Assembly: GCA_023399055.1 (NCBI GenBank)
Contig: JAEWQV010000002.1
Coordinates: forward strand, 186,001 to 250,000
Source: Bacillota bacterium
GTDB lineage: Bacteria > Bacillota > Clostridia > Lachnospirales > Lachnospiraceae
Length of the DNA: 64,000 nucleotides
Reading direction: 5' to 3'
The translations under genes were made by a program, and so were the position numbers. A model generated the notes under the pieces. It was not told the DNA's origin, did not search any database, and saw nothing but the letters and a program-made list of their open reading frames with translations. This document shows, piece after piece, positions 17,690 to 25,879 of the stretch; the first letter of the stretch is position 1, and each line of letters opens with the position of its first letter.

Positions 17690-19549
17690 ATGAACATCAA
17701 AGAAGTAATTCTTGGAAAACCATTAAAAAATAACGAGCTAAGCCATGAGAAATTATCGAGGTTGTGGGGATTGCCAATTATGGCAAGTGATGCTGTTTCA
17801 TCTGTTGCTTATGCAATTGAGGAAATACTTCTTGTTTTGATACCTGTCATAGGTTTATATGCCTTTGATGCCCTGCCATTTATCGTATTACCCATCATAC
17901 TGCTTCTATTAATATTGGTAGTTTCCTATTCACAGATTATAGATAAATATCCACAAGGCGGTGGTGCTTATGTGGTTGCAAAAGAGAATATAGGCAAGAC
18001 AGCATCCCTATTGTCGGCAGCAGCATTAACCTTCGATTATATCCTAACGGTAGCAGTTAGTATATCTTCTTCTTCAGCGGCACTGTCATCAGCCTTTCCT
18101 GTTCTGCAAGATTATAAAATACCACTCTCTTTATTTTGTGTAGCAATTATTACATTAATTAATTTACGAGGGATCAGAGAATCCTCTAAGGTATTTGGTT
18201 TACCTACCTATATCTTTATTTTTTCAATGGCTATTCTTATTATTACCGGTTTTATTAAGCTATTATCCGGTAATTTGGAACCAATCGATTATACGACACC
18301 AATAATTCCAGAAGAAACGTTGCAGGGTATTGGTGCCTTAATACTATTGAAGGCTTTCTCTTCCGGATGTTCTGCTATGTCCGGTGTTGAGGCAGTTAGC
18401 GATTCCGTACCTAGCTTTAAAGAACCATCCACTAGAAATGCAAAGCATATTCTTTTTATGCTTGGTGCGATAATCTTATTTATTTTCGGTGGCACATCAA
18501 TACTTGCTGTACATTTACAGGTTGCGCCAGTACATGGACATACCGTTTTATCACAGATATCTAACGCTGTTTTTGGTCATACCTTTATGTATTATATGAT
18601 ACAAGTATTTACCTCACTTATTCTTATACTTGCAGCAAATACTGCTTATAATGGGTTACCACAGCTTTTATATATCCTGGCACATGACGGATATGTACCT
18701 CGCCAATTTTCCTCAAGAGGTACGAAATTAAGCTTTTCTAATGGTATTATGTTCATATTTATTATGTCTTCCGTTCTAATCATTGCATTTAGAAGTGAAA
18801 CGCATTTATTAATACCGCTTTATTCTGTAGGAGTTTTCGTATCCTTTACAATTGCTCAATATGGAATTTTCAAGCAGTGGATTAAAAATAAGGAGAAGCA
18901 TTGGCAATACAAAGCTGCTATCAATGGCTTTGGAGCTATTGTTACTCTTGTAGTTTCCGTTATTGTATTCTATACCAAATTTATGGATGGTGCCTGGTTA
19001 CTTGCAATTGCACTTCCAACTATTATGATTGCAATGTGGTCAGTGCAACGTCATTATGCATCAATAAGTAAGGAGTTAAAGTTAAATTCCTTTTATCCTT
19101 ATTATGATAAGGATGTAGTATCCACTACACACTGTATCTTAATGGTGCATGATATTAACAAACCATTTTTAAAAGCTATTAATTATGCAAATTCAATTTC
19201 CAATAATATAACAGCTCTGCATGTGTGCCGTCATCCAGAACATGCAAGAGTTCTTAGACAACAATGGGAGGAGTTAAAAATACCAATTGAACTTAAGGTT
19301 ATTGAGACACCTTATCGTGATATTATAAAACCAATGGATGAATATCTATCCCAAAGGGAAAAAGAGCTAAAGCATGGTGAGAATATTTCTGTTATTATTC
19401 TGAAATTTATAACAGAGCATTGGTACGATAATATCCTGCATAACCAGACGACTTATTTCTTAAGCCAGAACTTAAGTAAGCATAAGAATATTGCGACAAT
19501 TATATTACCTTTCCATTATCACTTGGAGCATACTTATAAGTGTAAGTAA
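17690..19549 (+). CDS. APC-family permease, KimA-like potassium transporter
   Basis: 619 aa with about 12 transmembrane helices (residues 25-455) and a ~150-residue cytoplasmic C-terminal domain. The N-terminal pattern GKPLKNNELSHEKLSR, then SDAVSSVAYAIEEIL and YPQGGGAYVVAKENIG closely follows B. subtilis KimA (YdaO), a high-affinity K+ importer inhibited by c-di-AMP, so K+ uptake is the likely role; an amino-acid substrate cannot be excluded because the family is APC. RBS AAGGGGAG. It has its own promoter with repeats resembling a response-regulator site and ends at a clear terminator. Confidence 0.75.
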   Translation: MNIKEVILGKPLKNNELSHEKLSRLWGLPIMASDAVSSVAYAIEEILLVLIPVIGLYAFDALPFIVLPIILLLLILVVSYSQIIDKYPQGGGAYVVAKENIGKTASLLSAAALTFDYILTVAVSISSSSAALSSAFPVLQDYKIPLSLFCVAIITLINLRGIRESSKVFGLPTYIFIFSMAILIITGFIKLLSGNLEPIDYTTPIIPEETLQGIGALILLKAFSSGCSAMSGVEAVSDSVPSFKEPSTRNAKHILFMLGAIILFIFGGTSILAVHLQVAPVHGHTVLSQISNAVFGHTFMYYMIQVFTSLILILAANTAYNGLPQLLYILAHDGYVPRQFSSRGTKLSFSNGIMFIFIMSSVLIIAFRSETHLLIPLYSVGVFVSFTIAQYGIFKQWIKNKEKHWQYKAAINGFGAIVTLVVSVIVFYTKFMDGAWLLAIALPTIMIAMWSVQRHYASISKELKLNSFYPYYDKDVVSTTHCILMVHDINKPFLKAINYANSISNNITALHVCRHPEHARVLRQQWEELKIPIELKVIETPYRDIIKPMDEYLSQREKELKHGENISVIILKFITEHWYDNILHNQTTYFLSQNLSKHKNIATIILPFHYHLEHTYKCK

Positions 19550-19588
19550 TGGCTAGTTCAGTAAAATAAATAGTGTTGTGAAAGATAG

Positions 19589-19629
19589 AGTAGTACTAGA
19601 AGATAAAACTTTTGGTACTACTTTTTATT
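19589..19629 (+). terminator. Terminator after the permease gene
   Basis: AGTAGTAC (19589-19596) pairs with GTACTACT (19615-19622), followed by TTTTATT. The inverted-repeat element begins five bases further on, so insertion occurred immediately behind a transcription unit. Confidence 0.8.
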
Positions 19630-19633
19630 AGAC

Positions 19634-19844
19634 ATGTCATACTACAAAATAGTTTTTGAAAATCGGAAGATGGAAAGCCCTGTTTTCAAGGGTTTGATAA
19701 TGGGGAAAATTTACTGTGTTACATTAAAGATTTTGAAAAAGGGGTACTTTTCTGTAGAAATGCTTCAAATAGAAAAATAAGTATACCGGATGTTAAAATT
19801 ACAAAAAAGTTTTTGAAAAGGCTTACAAAATAGTTATTGAAAAG
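19634..19844 (+). repeat. Left end with four end-motif copies
   Basis: The shared core is ACAAAATAGTTTTTGAAAA. Copies: 19642-19662 (in the terminal repeat), 19721-19740 (ACATTAAAGATTTTGAAAAA), 19800-19819 (ACAAAAAAGTTTTTGAAAAG) and 19825-19844 (ACAAAATAGTTATTGAAAAG). All point the same way. The two inner copies are almost contiguous. Confidence 0.75.
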
Positions 19845-19947
19845 AAATTGTGAATATACTAAGATGATTATGCCAGTATCTATAGTTTGCGATTATAGAA
19901 AGGCGAACTGTTATTTGACTTAAGAGATAGGAATAATAGAAGGTTTG

Positions 19948-19980
19948 ATAGGTACAGGGAATATGCCCGTACCTATTTTT
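19948..19980 (+). terminator. Terminator inside the element, with no gene before it
   Basis: ATAGGTAC-A-GGG pairs with CCCGTACCTAT, then TTTTT. There is no open frame between the left end and this hairpin. It closely resembles the terminator at 20571-20610, suggesting a duplicated 3' tail whose gene was lost. Confidence 0.7.
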
Positions 19981-20070
19981 AATAAAGACTCTCTTAATAA
20001 ATTAAGGTTTATTACTTGGAATGAGAGTAAGAAAAATCTATATTTTATGGTGGGTGGTGAATGAGAAGTT

Positions 20071-20472
20071 GTGTTTAAGTACGCTGAAATGAGAGAGATT
20101 CTGGATAAGAATATTCCAGAAATCTTTACAATGGATGAATATTCTGAAACGAAAAAACTTTGGTTAGACGAAGAAATACCAATGTATTGTTATTATGAAT
20201 CTCTTGAACATTTATTTTTGAAACTGCTAAAAAGGGAGATTGTGAATGTCGAACTCCTAAATCGTATTTTAGACTTCATGGAAGAGATGGCGAATAGCGA
20301 AGATGTAGATATTCAAAACCTCTTACAGGTTCAAATACTTGAAGCTCTTTTTGGACTAGATTATGAAATATTTCATACTATGGAAACAGAGCTCTTTCGC
20401 CCTCGCACGAAAGAACTCTTTAATGACACAAGACAATCTTTTAAAGAACCTTTTCCTCGTTCTGAAAGATGA
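20071..20472 (+). CDS. Hypothetical acidic protein (element cargo 1)
   Basis: 133 aa starting at GTG 20071, with a weak GGTGGTGA upstream; ATG 20089 is a shorter option. Acidic, all-helical looking, no signal peptide or membrane helix. The pattern (many Glu/Leu heptads, EYSETKKLWLDEEIPMYCYYESL) is reminiscent of small immunity proteins of polymorphic toxin loci, but I do not recognise a family and no toxin is next to it. It is followed by its own terminator, so it is separate from the next genes. Confidence 0.55.
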   Translation: MFKYAEMREILDKNIPEIFTMDEYSETKKLWLDEEIPMYCYYESLEHLFLKLLKREIVNVELLNRILDFMEEMANSEDVDIQNLLQVQILEALFGLDYEIFHTMETELFRPRTKELFNDTRQSFKEPFPRSER

Positions 20473-20570
20473 GTGTCTTAAATTGCGATATTAAGACCTT
20501 GATATTGGTCTGGATAGTCGCTTCTACCATGAAGCTGTTTTGAATAAAACTGATAGACTTATGAATAATT

Positions 20571-20610
20571 GAGAGAGGTACAGGATTGAAGATGTCCGTA
20601 CCTCTCTTTT
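20571..20610 (+). terminator. Terminator of cargo gene 1
   Basis: GAGAGGTAC-A-GGA pairs with TCCGTACCTCTC, followed by TTTT. It shares its stem sequence with the hairpin at 19948-19980. Confidence 0.8.
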
Positions 20611-20707
20611 CATATAGAGACTTCAGGAAAATTTACTGCAATTTACACTTATATAATGTTATAATACCTACAGGTATCGCGACATTATCAGACCAGGTGG
20701 TGAGTAA

Positions 20708-21790
20708 TTGGATTTAAATGATATAATACAGAAATTGCAGAGCTCTATGACACTGAATTTTGAAGAAAGAGCTGAAATATTTTCAGAGTACAAAGAACTT
20801 TTAGAACAAATAATCGATTCGGATTCTAAAAACATAGAAGCATTTTGCTTGCTGGCGATGGTACTGTGTGAATTAAGAGAAGATACGGACCTATCTCTTA
20901 AAGTATTAGAAGAATGCTATGATAAGAATAAAGATACTTTTACGGATGATGGCTATGCTTTATGGGCTACTGATATAGCTTATTTTTATCTCGAGGAATG
21001 TGGGAAAGAAAAAGAGCAGCGAGCAGTTGAACTGCTACAAAACGCAGTTTTTCGTAACTCGAACTTTCCTAATACATACTATGCATTGGGAAAATACTAC
21101 TTCGAAAATAAGAGATTCGAAATAGCAGCAGAATGGTTCCATAAAGCATTTATTAACTCGGAAAAGAGAATATATTCATACTGTGAAGCAGTAAGCTTGT
21201 TGGCAGATTCAAGACTTGAAGAGGGAATTAAAATATTAGAATCTCTATACGTATATCCATTTGAGATTGAAGAACAAGACGCAAAAGTTGCACTAACCCT
21301 TGGAAGAGAATTAGCACTTATAGGTGATATTAAACGAGCGAAAGAAATCGCCCAATTGCTTATGGATACATCATACCAGGAATTTGATATTGAAATAGAC
21401 GAAATGGCTGATTACCTTTATATTTTAAAGGATTATAAGGCATGTGTTGATTTATACGATAGATGTAATTTTCTTGAGGACGCAAGTTGGCTTAATAAAT
21501 ACTTTTACTCTTTGAAACAACTCGGTAATTTCGAAGAGGCTTTAGAAAAATTACATGACATCACAGAAAAGATAAAACTTGATGTTCTTCAAGAGCAAAG
21601 TAATCCATCAGACTTTGAAGATGAAGAGGACCTAGAAAACTATATATCATCAGAGAGAAAGCGATTAGATGAAATATGGAGATGTTATAATGAGATTTTT
21701 AATGAGGATGTAGTTCCAAAGTCGGATTCTTATTATTATATTCTCTGCGAATGTTACTATATTAATTGTCCGAGACACTATATGTACTAA
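20708..21790 (+). CDS. TPR-like protein (element cargo 2)
   Basis: 360 aa, starting at TTG 20708 behind CAGGTGGTGAG. All-helical, acidic and cytosolic. Residues about 30-260 show repeated 34-residue-like units with TPR spacing (for example around NTYYALGKYYFENKRFEIAA and a later YKACVDLYDRCNFLEDASWL), so it probably mediates protein contacts. The function is unknown. It opens a run of three genes on the same strand inside the element. Confidence 0.6.
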   Translation: MDLNDIIQKLQSSMTLNFEERAEIFSEYKELLEQIIDSDSKNIEAFCLLAMVLCELREDTDLSLKVLEECYDKNKDTFTDDGYALWATDIAYFYLEECGKEKEQRAVELLQNAVFRNSNFPNTYYALGKYYFENKRFEIAAEWFHKAFINSEKRIYSYCEAVSLLADSRLEEGIKILESLYVYPFEIEEQDAKVALTLGRELALIGDIKRAKEIAQLLMDTSYQEFDIEIDEMADYLYILKDYKACVDLYDRCNFLEDASWLNKYFYSLKQLGNFEEALEKLHDITEKIKLDVLQEQSNPSDFEDEEDLENYISSERKRLDEIWRCYNEIFNEDVVPKSDSYYYILCECYYINCPRHYMY

Positions 21791-21852
21791 GAAAAGATGG
21801 AGAGAACTCATTTATAGAACGACAGCATTATGCGAAGTAAGGAGGGTTTATC

Positions 21853-22128
21853 ATGTGCCAAATATGTGAAGCTTTACATGAGAATATTAAAATAAAGCAT
21901 CCTTATGAATATTATAATATAGTTGACCTGATTAAGGCTATGATGCAAGAAGGTCTACTAATATTATTGGAAGGCAACTGCAATTTTGATGAAATAGTTA
22001 AAATCAAGCCTTTTCCTGATGATGTTCTATACCATGTTTTTAAATGTAATTATTGTGACTGCAGATTTTCATTATGTGTAGATACATATCATGGAAGTGG
22101 AGGCGGTTGGAAAGTTTTGATTAACTAG
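21853..22128 (+). CDS. Small CxxC protein (element cargo 3)
   Basis: 91 aa with a good RBS (AGGAGGG). The N-terminus has MCQICE and the C-terminal half has FKCNYCDCRFSLC, so a metal site with two Cys pairs is possible, followed by VDTYHGSGGGW, a beta-rich tail. I do not recognise a family with confidence; its size and composition fit small immunity-type proteins. It ends directly at 22128, with the next frame starting at 22129 and its better start at 22162. Confidence 0.6.
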   Translation: MCQICEALHENIKIKHPYEYYNIVDLIKAMMQEGLLILLEGNCNFDEIVKIKPFPDDVLYHVFKCNYCDCRFSLCVDTYHGSGGGWKVLIN

Positions 22129-22161
22129 ATGAAACTATTATTCAGAAAGGGGGATTTTAAT

Positions 22162-22626
22162 ATGGACTTATTATTAGGACAGTATGAAATTAAATTAAAA
22201 GCACGAGTCCAGGGTAGTGTTATAGCTGAAATATTTCATTGGAGAAAAAAAGAAATAGGAGCTAATATTACTCCGATTGGACATTTGATTGCTACTAAGG
22301 AACCTTATTCAGAACCATTTCTCCCGCATTGGTCAGTTCAATTATTTCTAAGAACTGATGTAAAATATGATATCAATACCAGTGAAACAATAGTGGTATC
22401 AAATCCCAAAGGACAAGCAGGACCAAATAAGGCTTTATTAAAATATCTTCAAAATATTAAGATAAGTAATTTACCAAATTATCACCCGAATCTGCCTGCA
22501 GAAATTATTAATTACTTGTTGCATTCAGAATTATGTAATGAACCGATAGGAATGAATATCTGCCATTATACTTATGCTGGATTAAAAGAAAGAGGGCAAT
22601 TATGGGATACTGAAGATGAAGATTAG
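22162..22626 (+). CDS. Hypothetical protein (element cargo 4)
   Basis: 154 aa from ATG 22162, chosen because GAAAGGGGG lies just upstream; an in-frame ATG at 22129 has no RBS. The first 85 residues look beta-rich, the remainder helical, with a conserved-looking NICHYTYAGLKERGQLWD near the end. There is no signal peptide. The function is unknown. It is in line with cargo 2 and 3 and probably co-transcribed. Confidence 0.55.
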   Translation: MDLLLGQYEIKLKARVQGSVIAEIFHWRKKEIGANITPIGHLIATKEPYSEPFLPHWSVQLFLRTDVKYDINTSETIVVSNPKGQAGPNKALLKYLQNIKISNLPNYHPNLPAEIINYLLHSELCNEPIGMNICHYTYAGLKERGQLWDTEDED

Positions 22627-22774
22627 TCAGATTTCCATAGATACATAGGCCTACAAAATTATTTTTATACTACGTTAATAAATGATAAAATACAGTAATT
22701 ATAAGTCTGCAAGCTTTCAAAAGCATCACAACGGTTAACAATTATAAATTTTTAATATAGGTGGTGAAGTTGTT

Positions 22775-23068
22775 ATGAATGGCGAAGAATCGATTTGTCC
22801 TGTATGTGAAGAATATTCTTTTGATTATCCTGAAGACTATGATATTTGCCTCATTTGTGGATGGGAAATTGATGGACTACAAAGAGAGCAAAAAGATTGG
22901 GGTGGAGCTAACAATTTATGTGTAAATGAAGCAAAAACAGTGCTTATGCTTTTAAAGAATAAGGAAAAGAGATTTAAAGTATCTCAACTTGTTGCTTTTT
23001 TGTCACGCTCGACTCTCATTTCCCCATTTTTAAAAACTTTAATGTCATTTTCAAAAACTATTTTGTAG
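22775..23068 (+). pseudogene. CPCC cysteine-rich protein, 3' end replaced by the element's right end
   Basis: 97 codons from ATG 22775 (RBS TAGGTGGTGA). The first ~60 residues match the CPCC family: CPVCEEYSF, YDICLICGWEIDGLQ, then GGANNLCVNEA. From about residue 75 the frame runs into the right-end repeats (23022-23076), and the stop codon TAG is supplied by the terminal inverted repeat itself. The gene was probably cut when the element end formed. The N-terminal zinc module could still fold, so a functional short form is possible. Confidence 0.6.
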
Positions 23069-23076
23069 TATGACAT
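23022..23076 (-). repeat. Right end with two end-motif copies
   Basis: Read on the minus strand: the 30-bp terminal repeat (23047-23076) followed at once by ACATTAAAGTTTTTAAAAAT (23026-23045) and GGGG. Two contiguous copies here against four spread copies on the left gives asymmetric ends, as in Tn7. Confidence 0.7.
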
Positions 23077-23112
23077 TAAATTCTTCTAATCAAATATTAA
23101 TCATTCTCTATA

Positions 23113-23146
23113 TTGACATATAATATTATACGATGTATAGTATTAT
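23113..23146 (+). promoter_or_regulatory. PadR operon promoter with operator palindrome
   Basis: TTGACA (23113-23118), a 17-bp spacer and TATAGT (23136-23141). ATAATATTATAC (23120-23131) and GTATAGTATTAT (23135-23146) are inverted repeats matching at 11 of 12 positions with a 3-bp centre, covering the spacer and the -10 box. This is well placed for autorepression by the PadR protein. Confidence 0.75.
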
Positions 23147-23206
23147 TAAATTAACAATATAACTTTAGTAATAATATTATAATTTGATAAGGAAGGAGTT
23201 GATCCT

Positions 23207-23524
23207 ATGATATTTAATACCGGTTCAGCATTACTCGATGCTATTGTTCTCGCTGTTGTATCTAAGGAACCGGATGGAACCTACGGTTATAAAATAACCC
23301 AGGATGTTCGAACGGCAATTGAAATATCAGAGAGCACACTATACCCGGTTCTTAGAAGGCTCCAGAAAGAAGAGTGCCTGGAAGTATATGATTTGGAATT
23401 TGGAGGTAGAAATCGCCGTTATTATAAAATCACAGACAAAGGAATGGCACAATTAAGATTATATTACGATGAATGGGAAGTATATATTAAAAAGATCAAT
23501 GATATTATGGAGGGAGTGAAATAG
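23207..23524 (+). CDS. PadR-family transcriptional regulator
   Basis: 105 aa, normal for PadR subfamily 2. Winged helix at residues 8-85 with GTYGYKITQDV, ESTLYPVLRRLQKEECLEVY and RNRRYYKITDKGMAQL, and a short C-terminal dimerisation helix. RBS GGAAGGAG. Its stop codon abuts the ATG of the next gene, so it leads a four-gene operon with a HAAS-domain membrane protein, a DUF4097 protein and a PspC protein. Such operons answer membrane or antibiotic stress in Firmicutes; the signal here is unknown. Confidence 0.92.
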   Translation: MIFNTGSALLDAIVLAVVSKEPDGTYGYKITQDVRTAIEISESTLYPVLRRLQKEECLEVYDLEFGGRNRRYYKITDKGMAQLRLYYDEWEVYIKKINDIMEGVK

Positions 23525-24292
23525 ATGACAAAGCTGGAATTTATGAAGGAACTCGAGCAACTATTGCCAGATATTCCTTCAGAAGAGCGAGAGGAAGCAC
23601 TGCGTTACTACAACGGATATTTTGAAGATGCCGGCGAAGAGCATGAAGAGGATATTATTAAGGAGCTTGGTTCACCTGCAAAAGTTGCTGCGATTATCAA
23701 GGCAGATCTAAGTGCAAATCCTGACGAACGTGAAAGCAGAGGATACTACACGGAAAAGGGGTATCAGGATACCATATACAAGGAAGAAAAGTATGAAGTT
23801 GTGGGAGCTGCATCGAAGGCGCAGGAGGAAAGAAAAGAAGAACAGAAAACACAGCAATCCTATTATGAATCAAAAGAAGGCTCAAATGACCGCGGTGCTA
23901 GTAGCCGTAATACGAACGGAAATGTCTCCAATCGATCAGTTATTATTATAATAGCATTACTGACCAGTCCAATTTGGTTTCCAGTATTTTTATCCATCCT
24001 TGGAATTGTATTCGGATTAGTTTGCGCAGTACTAGGAATACTACTTGGCTTTGGTGTTGCAGGTATTGCTTTAATTGCATCTGGAATTGCTGTATTCTTC
24101 TATGGATTGATTCAATTAAGTGTACCACTAATTGGTATATTATTTGTAGGTGTTAGTTTAATCCTGTTTGGACTTGGTATGTTACTCACATTATTCTGTA
24201 TTTTCATTTGCAGAAAGGTATTACCAGCAATGTTTCGCTTCTTTATCGACCTATGTAGATTACCATTTAAGAATAGGGGGGCGATGGCATGA
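23525..24292 (+). CDS. HAAS-domain (DUF1700) membrane protein
   Basis: 255 aa. Residues 1-65 form the HAAS/DUF1700 domain (FMKELEQLLPDIPSEEREEALRYY and DIIKELGSP), then a charged linker (80-135), then three to four hydrophobic helices (about 138-245). HAAS modules are nearly always encoded next to PadR regulators and are thought to pass a signal to or from them. It starts directly after the padR stop and overlaps the next gene by 4 bp (ATGA), which implies coupled translation. Confidence 0.88.
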   Translation: MTKLEFMKELEQLLPDIPSEEREEALRYYNGYFEDAGEEHEEDIIKELGSPAKVAAIIKADLSANPDERESRGYYTEKGYQDTIYKEEKYEVVGAASKAQEERKEEQKTQQSYYESKEGSNDRGASSRNTNGNVSNRSVIIIIALLTSPIWFPVFLSILGIVFGLVCAVLGILLGFGVAGIALIASGIAVFFYGLIQLSVPLIGILFVGVSLILFGLGMLLTLFCIFICRKVLPAMFRFFIDLCRLPFKNRGAMA

Positions 24293-25128
24293 GAACATTT
24301 TCAAAGATATGGCTTTCCATTGGATTGTTATCATTATTTTTTGGTATAGCAATACTAATAATTGTAGTAGCAGCTAATCCTTTTGATGAAGATATAAGAA
24401 TAGCAACCACAGAGGGAACCTACACTGGAGTTGAGCACATTGATTTTGAGATTGCCTATGGTGATGTAGAAATTGTGGAAGGAAACAGCTTTTCAATCAA
24501 TGCGGTCAATTTGCTAAAGGATGAACTGGAATCCTATGTATCGGAGGGCACTTGGTATATTCGTGCCAATGAGACGAATAGTATTCAATTATTTGGTGGC
24601 AGCTTTCAGTTAAAGGGGTTATTAGGTTGGAGAGAGGAGAATATACCTCAAATAACAATTACGATACCCAAGGATTTTGTTGCAGGAAAATTTCGATTAG
24701 ATATCTCTGCAGGGGAGGTAGAAGCAAATACAATTCATGCTACTACAGGAGACTTTAATGTGGATGCAGGAAGATTATCTGTAAATGAATTAAATTTAAC
24801 TAATAGTTCAAAATATAGAGTTGGAGCAGGTGAAATGGTGCTCAAAAATGTTAACTTAAAAGACATTGATTTGGAATGTGGAGTTGGCAGAATTGAGGTT
24901 GAAGGTACTGTATTAGGTGACAATTCCATTGAAACTGGAGTTGGGGATGTTAGTTTATTGCTTAATGGTGATAAAAACGATTACAATTATAAATTTGATG
25001 TTGGCATTGGCGATATTGAAATTGATGGATATAGTCATCATCGTTTTGATAATATAGAGAATAATGCGACTGATAACCAGTTGAATTTAGAATGTGGAAT
25101 TGGTAAAATTACAGTAGATTTTAATTGA
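24289..25128 (+). CDS. DUF4097 beta-helix envelope protein
   Basis: 279 aa with one N-terminal transmembrane helix (about 8-30), then a repetitive beta-rich domain with recurring DFNVDAGRL, CGVGRIEVEGTV and VGIGDIEIDG units, typical of DUF4097 (LiaX/YvlB-like) right-handed beta folds. It should face the outside of the membrane. In Firmicutes, proteins of this type sit with PspC/Lia components and sense envelope damage. It overlaps the upstream gene by 4 bp and is 38 bp before pspC. Confidence 0.85.
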   Translation: MRTFSKIWLSIGLLSLFFGIAILIIVVAANPFDEDIRIATTEGTYTGVEHIDFEIAYGDVEIVEGNSFSINAVNLLKDELESYVSEGTWYIRANETNSIQLFGGSFQLKGLLGWREENIPQITITIPKDFVAGKFRLDISAGEVEANTIHATTGDFNVDAGRLSVNELNLTNSSKYRVGAGEMVLKNVNLKDIDLECGVGRIEVEGTVLGDNSIETGVGDVSLLLNGDKNDYNYKFDVGIGDIEIDGYSHHRFDNIENNATDNQLNLECGIGKITVDFN

Positions 25129-25166
25129 TGGGAATGTAAATAATAAGAATGGAAGGAGGTAACTTT

Positions 25167-25355
25167 ATGGAACCGAAAAAATTATATCGCTCAACAAGTG
25201 ATAAGATGATAAGTGGCGTTTGCGGCGGCCTTGCTAATTATTTAAATATTGATGCAACTGTAATCCGCTTACTATGGGTAGTCTTAGGCTTAACGGCTGG
25301 TTTTGGTATTATAGCTTATATAATTGCCGCAATCATTATACCTAGTCAACCATAA
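25167..25355 (+). CDS. PspC-domain membrane protein
   Basis: 62 aa from ATG 25167, just after GGAAGGAGG; the ORF start at 25149 overlaps that RBS. It is a single PspC domain: KKLYRSTSDKMISGVCGGLANYL and IDATVIRLLWV, followed by a hydrophobic helix. Related proteins act in phage-shock-type membrane stress responses. It is the last gene of the PadR operon. Confidence 0.9.
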   Translation: MEPKKLYRSTSDKMISGVCGGLANYLNIDATVIRLLWVVLGLTAGFGIIAYIIAAIIIPSQP

Positions 25356-25407
25356 ATAAGAAAGTAAATCGATAAAGAGTAAATATTTTATAAGCATTGA
25401 ATTCATA

Positions 25408-25455
25408 AAAAGAAGGAACGGATAAAAGTTTGTTATACGTTCCTTCTTTTTATAT
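25408..25455. terminator. Bidirectional terminator between pspC and cheY
   Basis: AAAAGAAGGAACG (25408-25420) pairs with CGTTCCTTCTTTT (25439-25451). T-runs occur on both strands, so it can end both convergent operons. Confidence 0.85.
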
Positions 25456-25506
25456 TATTATGTTAAGATAAGTGTTTTATATTCAACATGAAAATAGCTT
25501 ACTAAC

Positions 25507-25866
25507 TTAAACTAAGGTCTTATTTACGATTGTAATAATCTGCGAACTTTCAAAAGGTTTTGCTAAAAACTCTGCAGCACCAAATTTAATTGCGTCCACC
25601 ATTTTTGATTTTTGTCCAGCTGCTGTTACCATGATTACCTTTGCAGATTTATCATATTCCATAATCTGTCTTAAGGCTTCCAGGCCATCTAATACAGGCA
25701 TAGTGATATCCATGGTAGTGAGTTCAGGTTTAAGCTCTTTATATTTGGCGATACCATCCTCACCGTTAACAGCCTCCCCAATGATTTCGTGACCACTCTC
25801 TTCAAGAATACCCTTTAATATTTTTCGTGATGTTTTAGAATCATCCACTAAAAGAATTTTAGCCAT
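25507..25866 (-). CDS. cheY: CheY-like response regulator
   Basis: 119 aa, a stand-alone receiver domain. The acidic pocket is D8, D9, the phospho-acceptor is D53 (TMDITMP), the switch Thr is in VIMVTAAG, and the Lys is in FLAKPF. The sequence MAKILLVDDSKTSRKILKGILEE is close to CheY/CheY3 type regulators of flagellar motors. It is 13 bp downstream of a CheX-like gene on the same strand, which suggests it is the phosphatase's substrate. Confidence 0.9.
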   Translation of the reverse strand: MAKILLVDDSKTSRKILKGILEESGHEIIGEAVNGEDGIAKYKELKPELTTMDITMPVLDGLEALRQIMEYDKSAKVIMVTAAGQKSKMVDAIKFGAAEFLAKPFESSQIITIVNKTLV

Positions 25867-25879
25867 ACTATTTCCCCTC

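Larger units (their letters stand above)
19634..23076. mobile_element. Tn7/Mu-type transposon-like element lacking transposase
   Basis: Perfect 30-bp inverted repeats mark 19634-19663 and 23047-23076; each outer end begins TGTCATACTACAAAATAG. Further copies of the end motif lie inside: left at 19721-19744, 19799-19821 and 19822-19844; right at 23022-23045 (inverted), the last matching the 19721 copy at 21 of 24 positions. TGT/ACA tips plus several transposase-binding-like sites at each end are the hallmark of Tn7, Mu, Tn552 and Tn5053-type elements. The 3.44 kb interior has five small genes and no transposase. The flanks (AGACA, TTAAA) do not form a target duplication. Confidence 0.7.

Noticed and set aside
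19634..20070. CRISPR-like array from the repeated AAAAGTTTTTGAAAA motif
   Set aside because: Spacing is irregular, the repeats are imperfect and short, there are no cas genes, and the pattern fits transposon end sites.
23712..24377. Several 60-79-aa ORFs inside the HAAS gene
   Set aside because: They are shadow frames of a clearly coding region.
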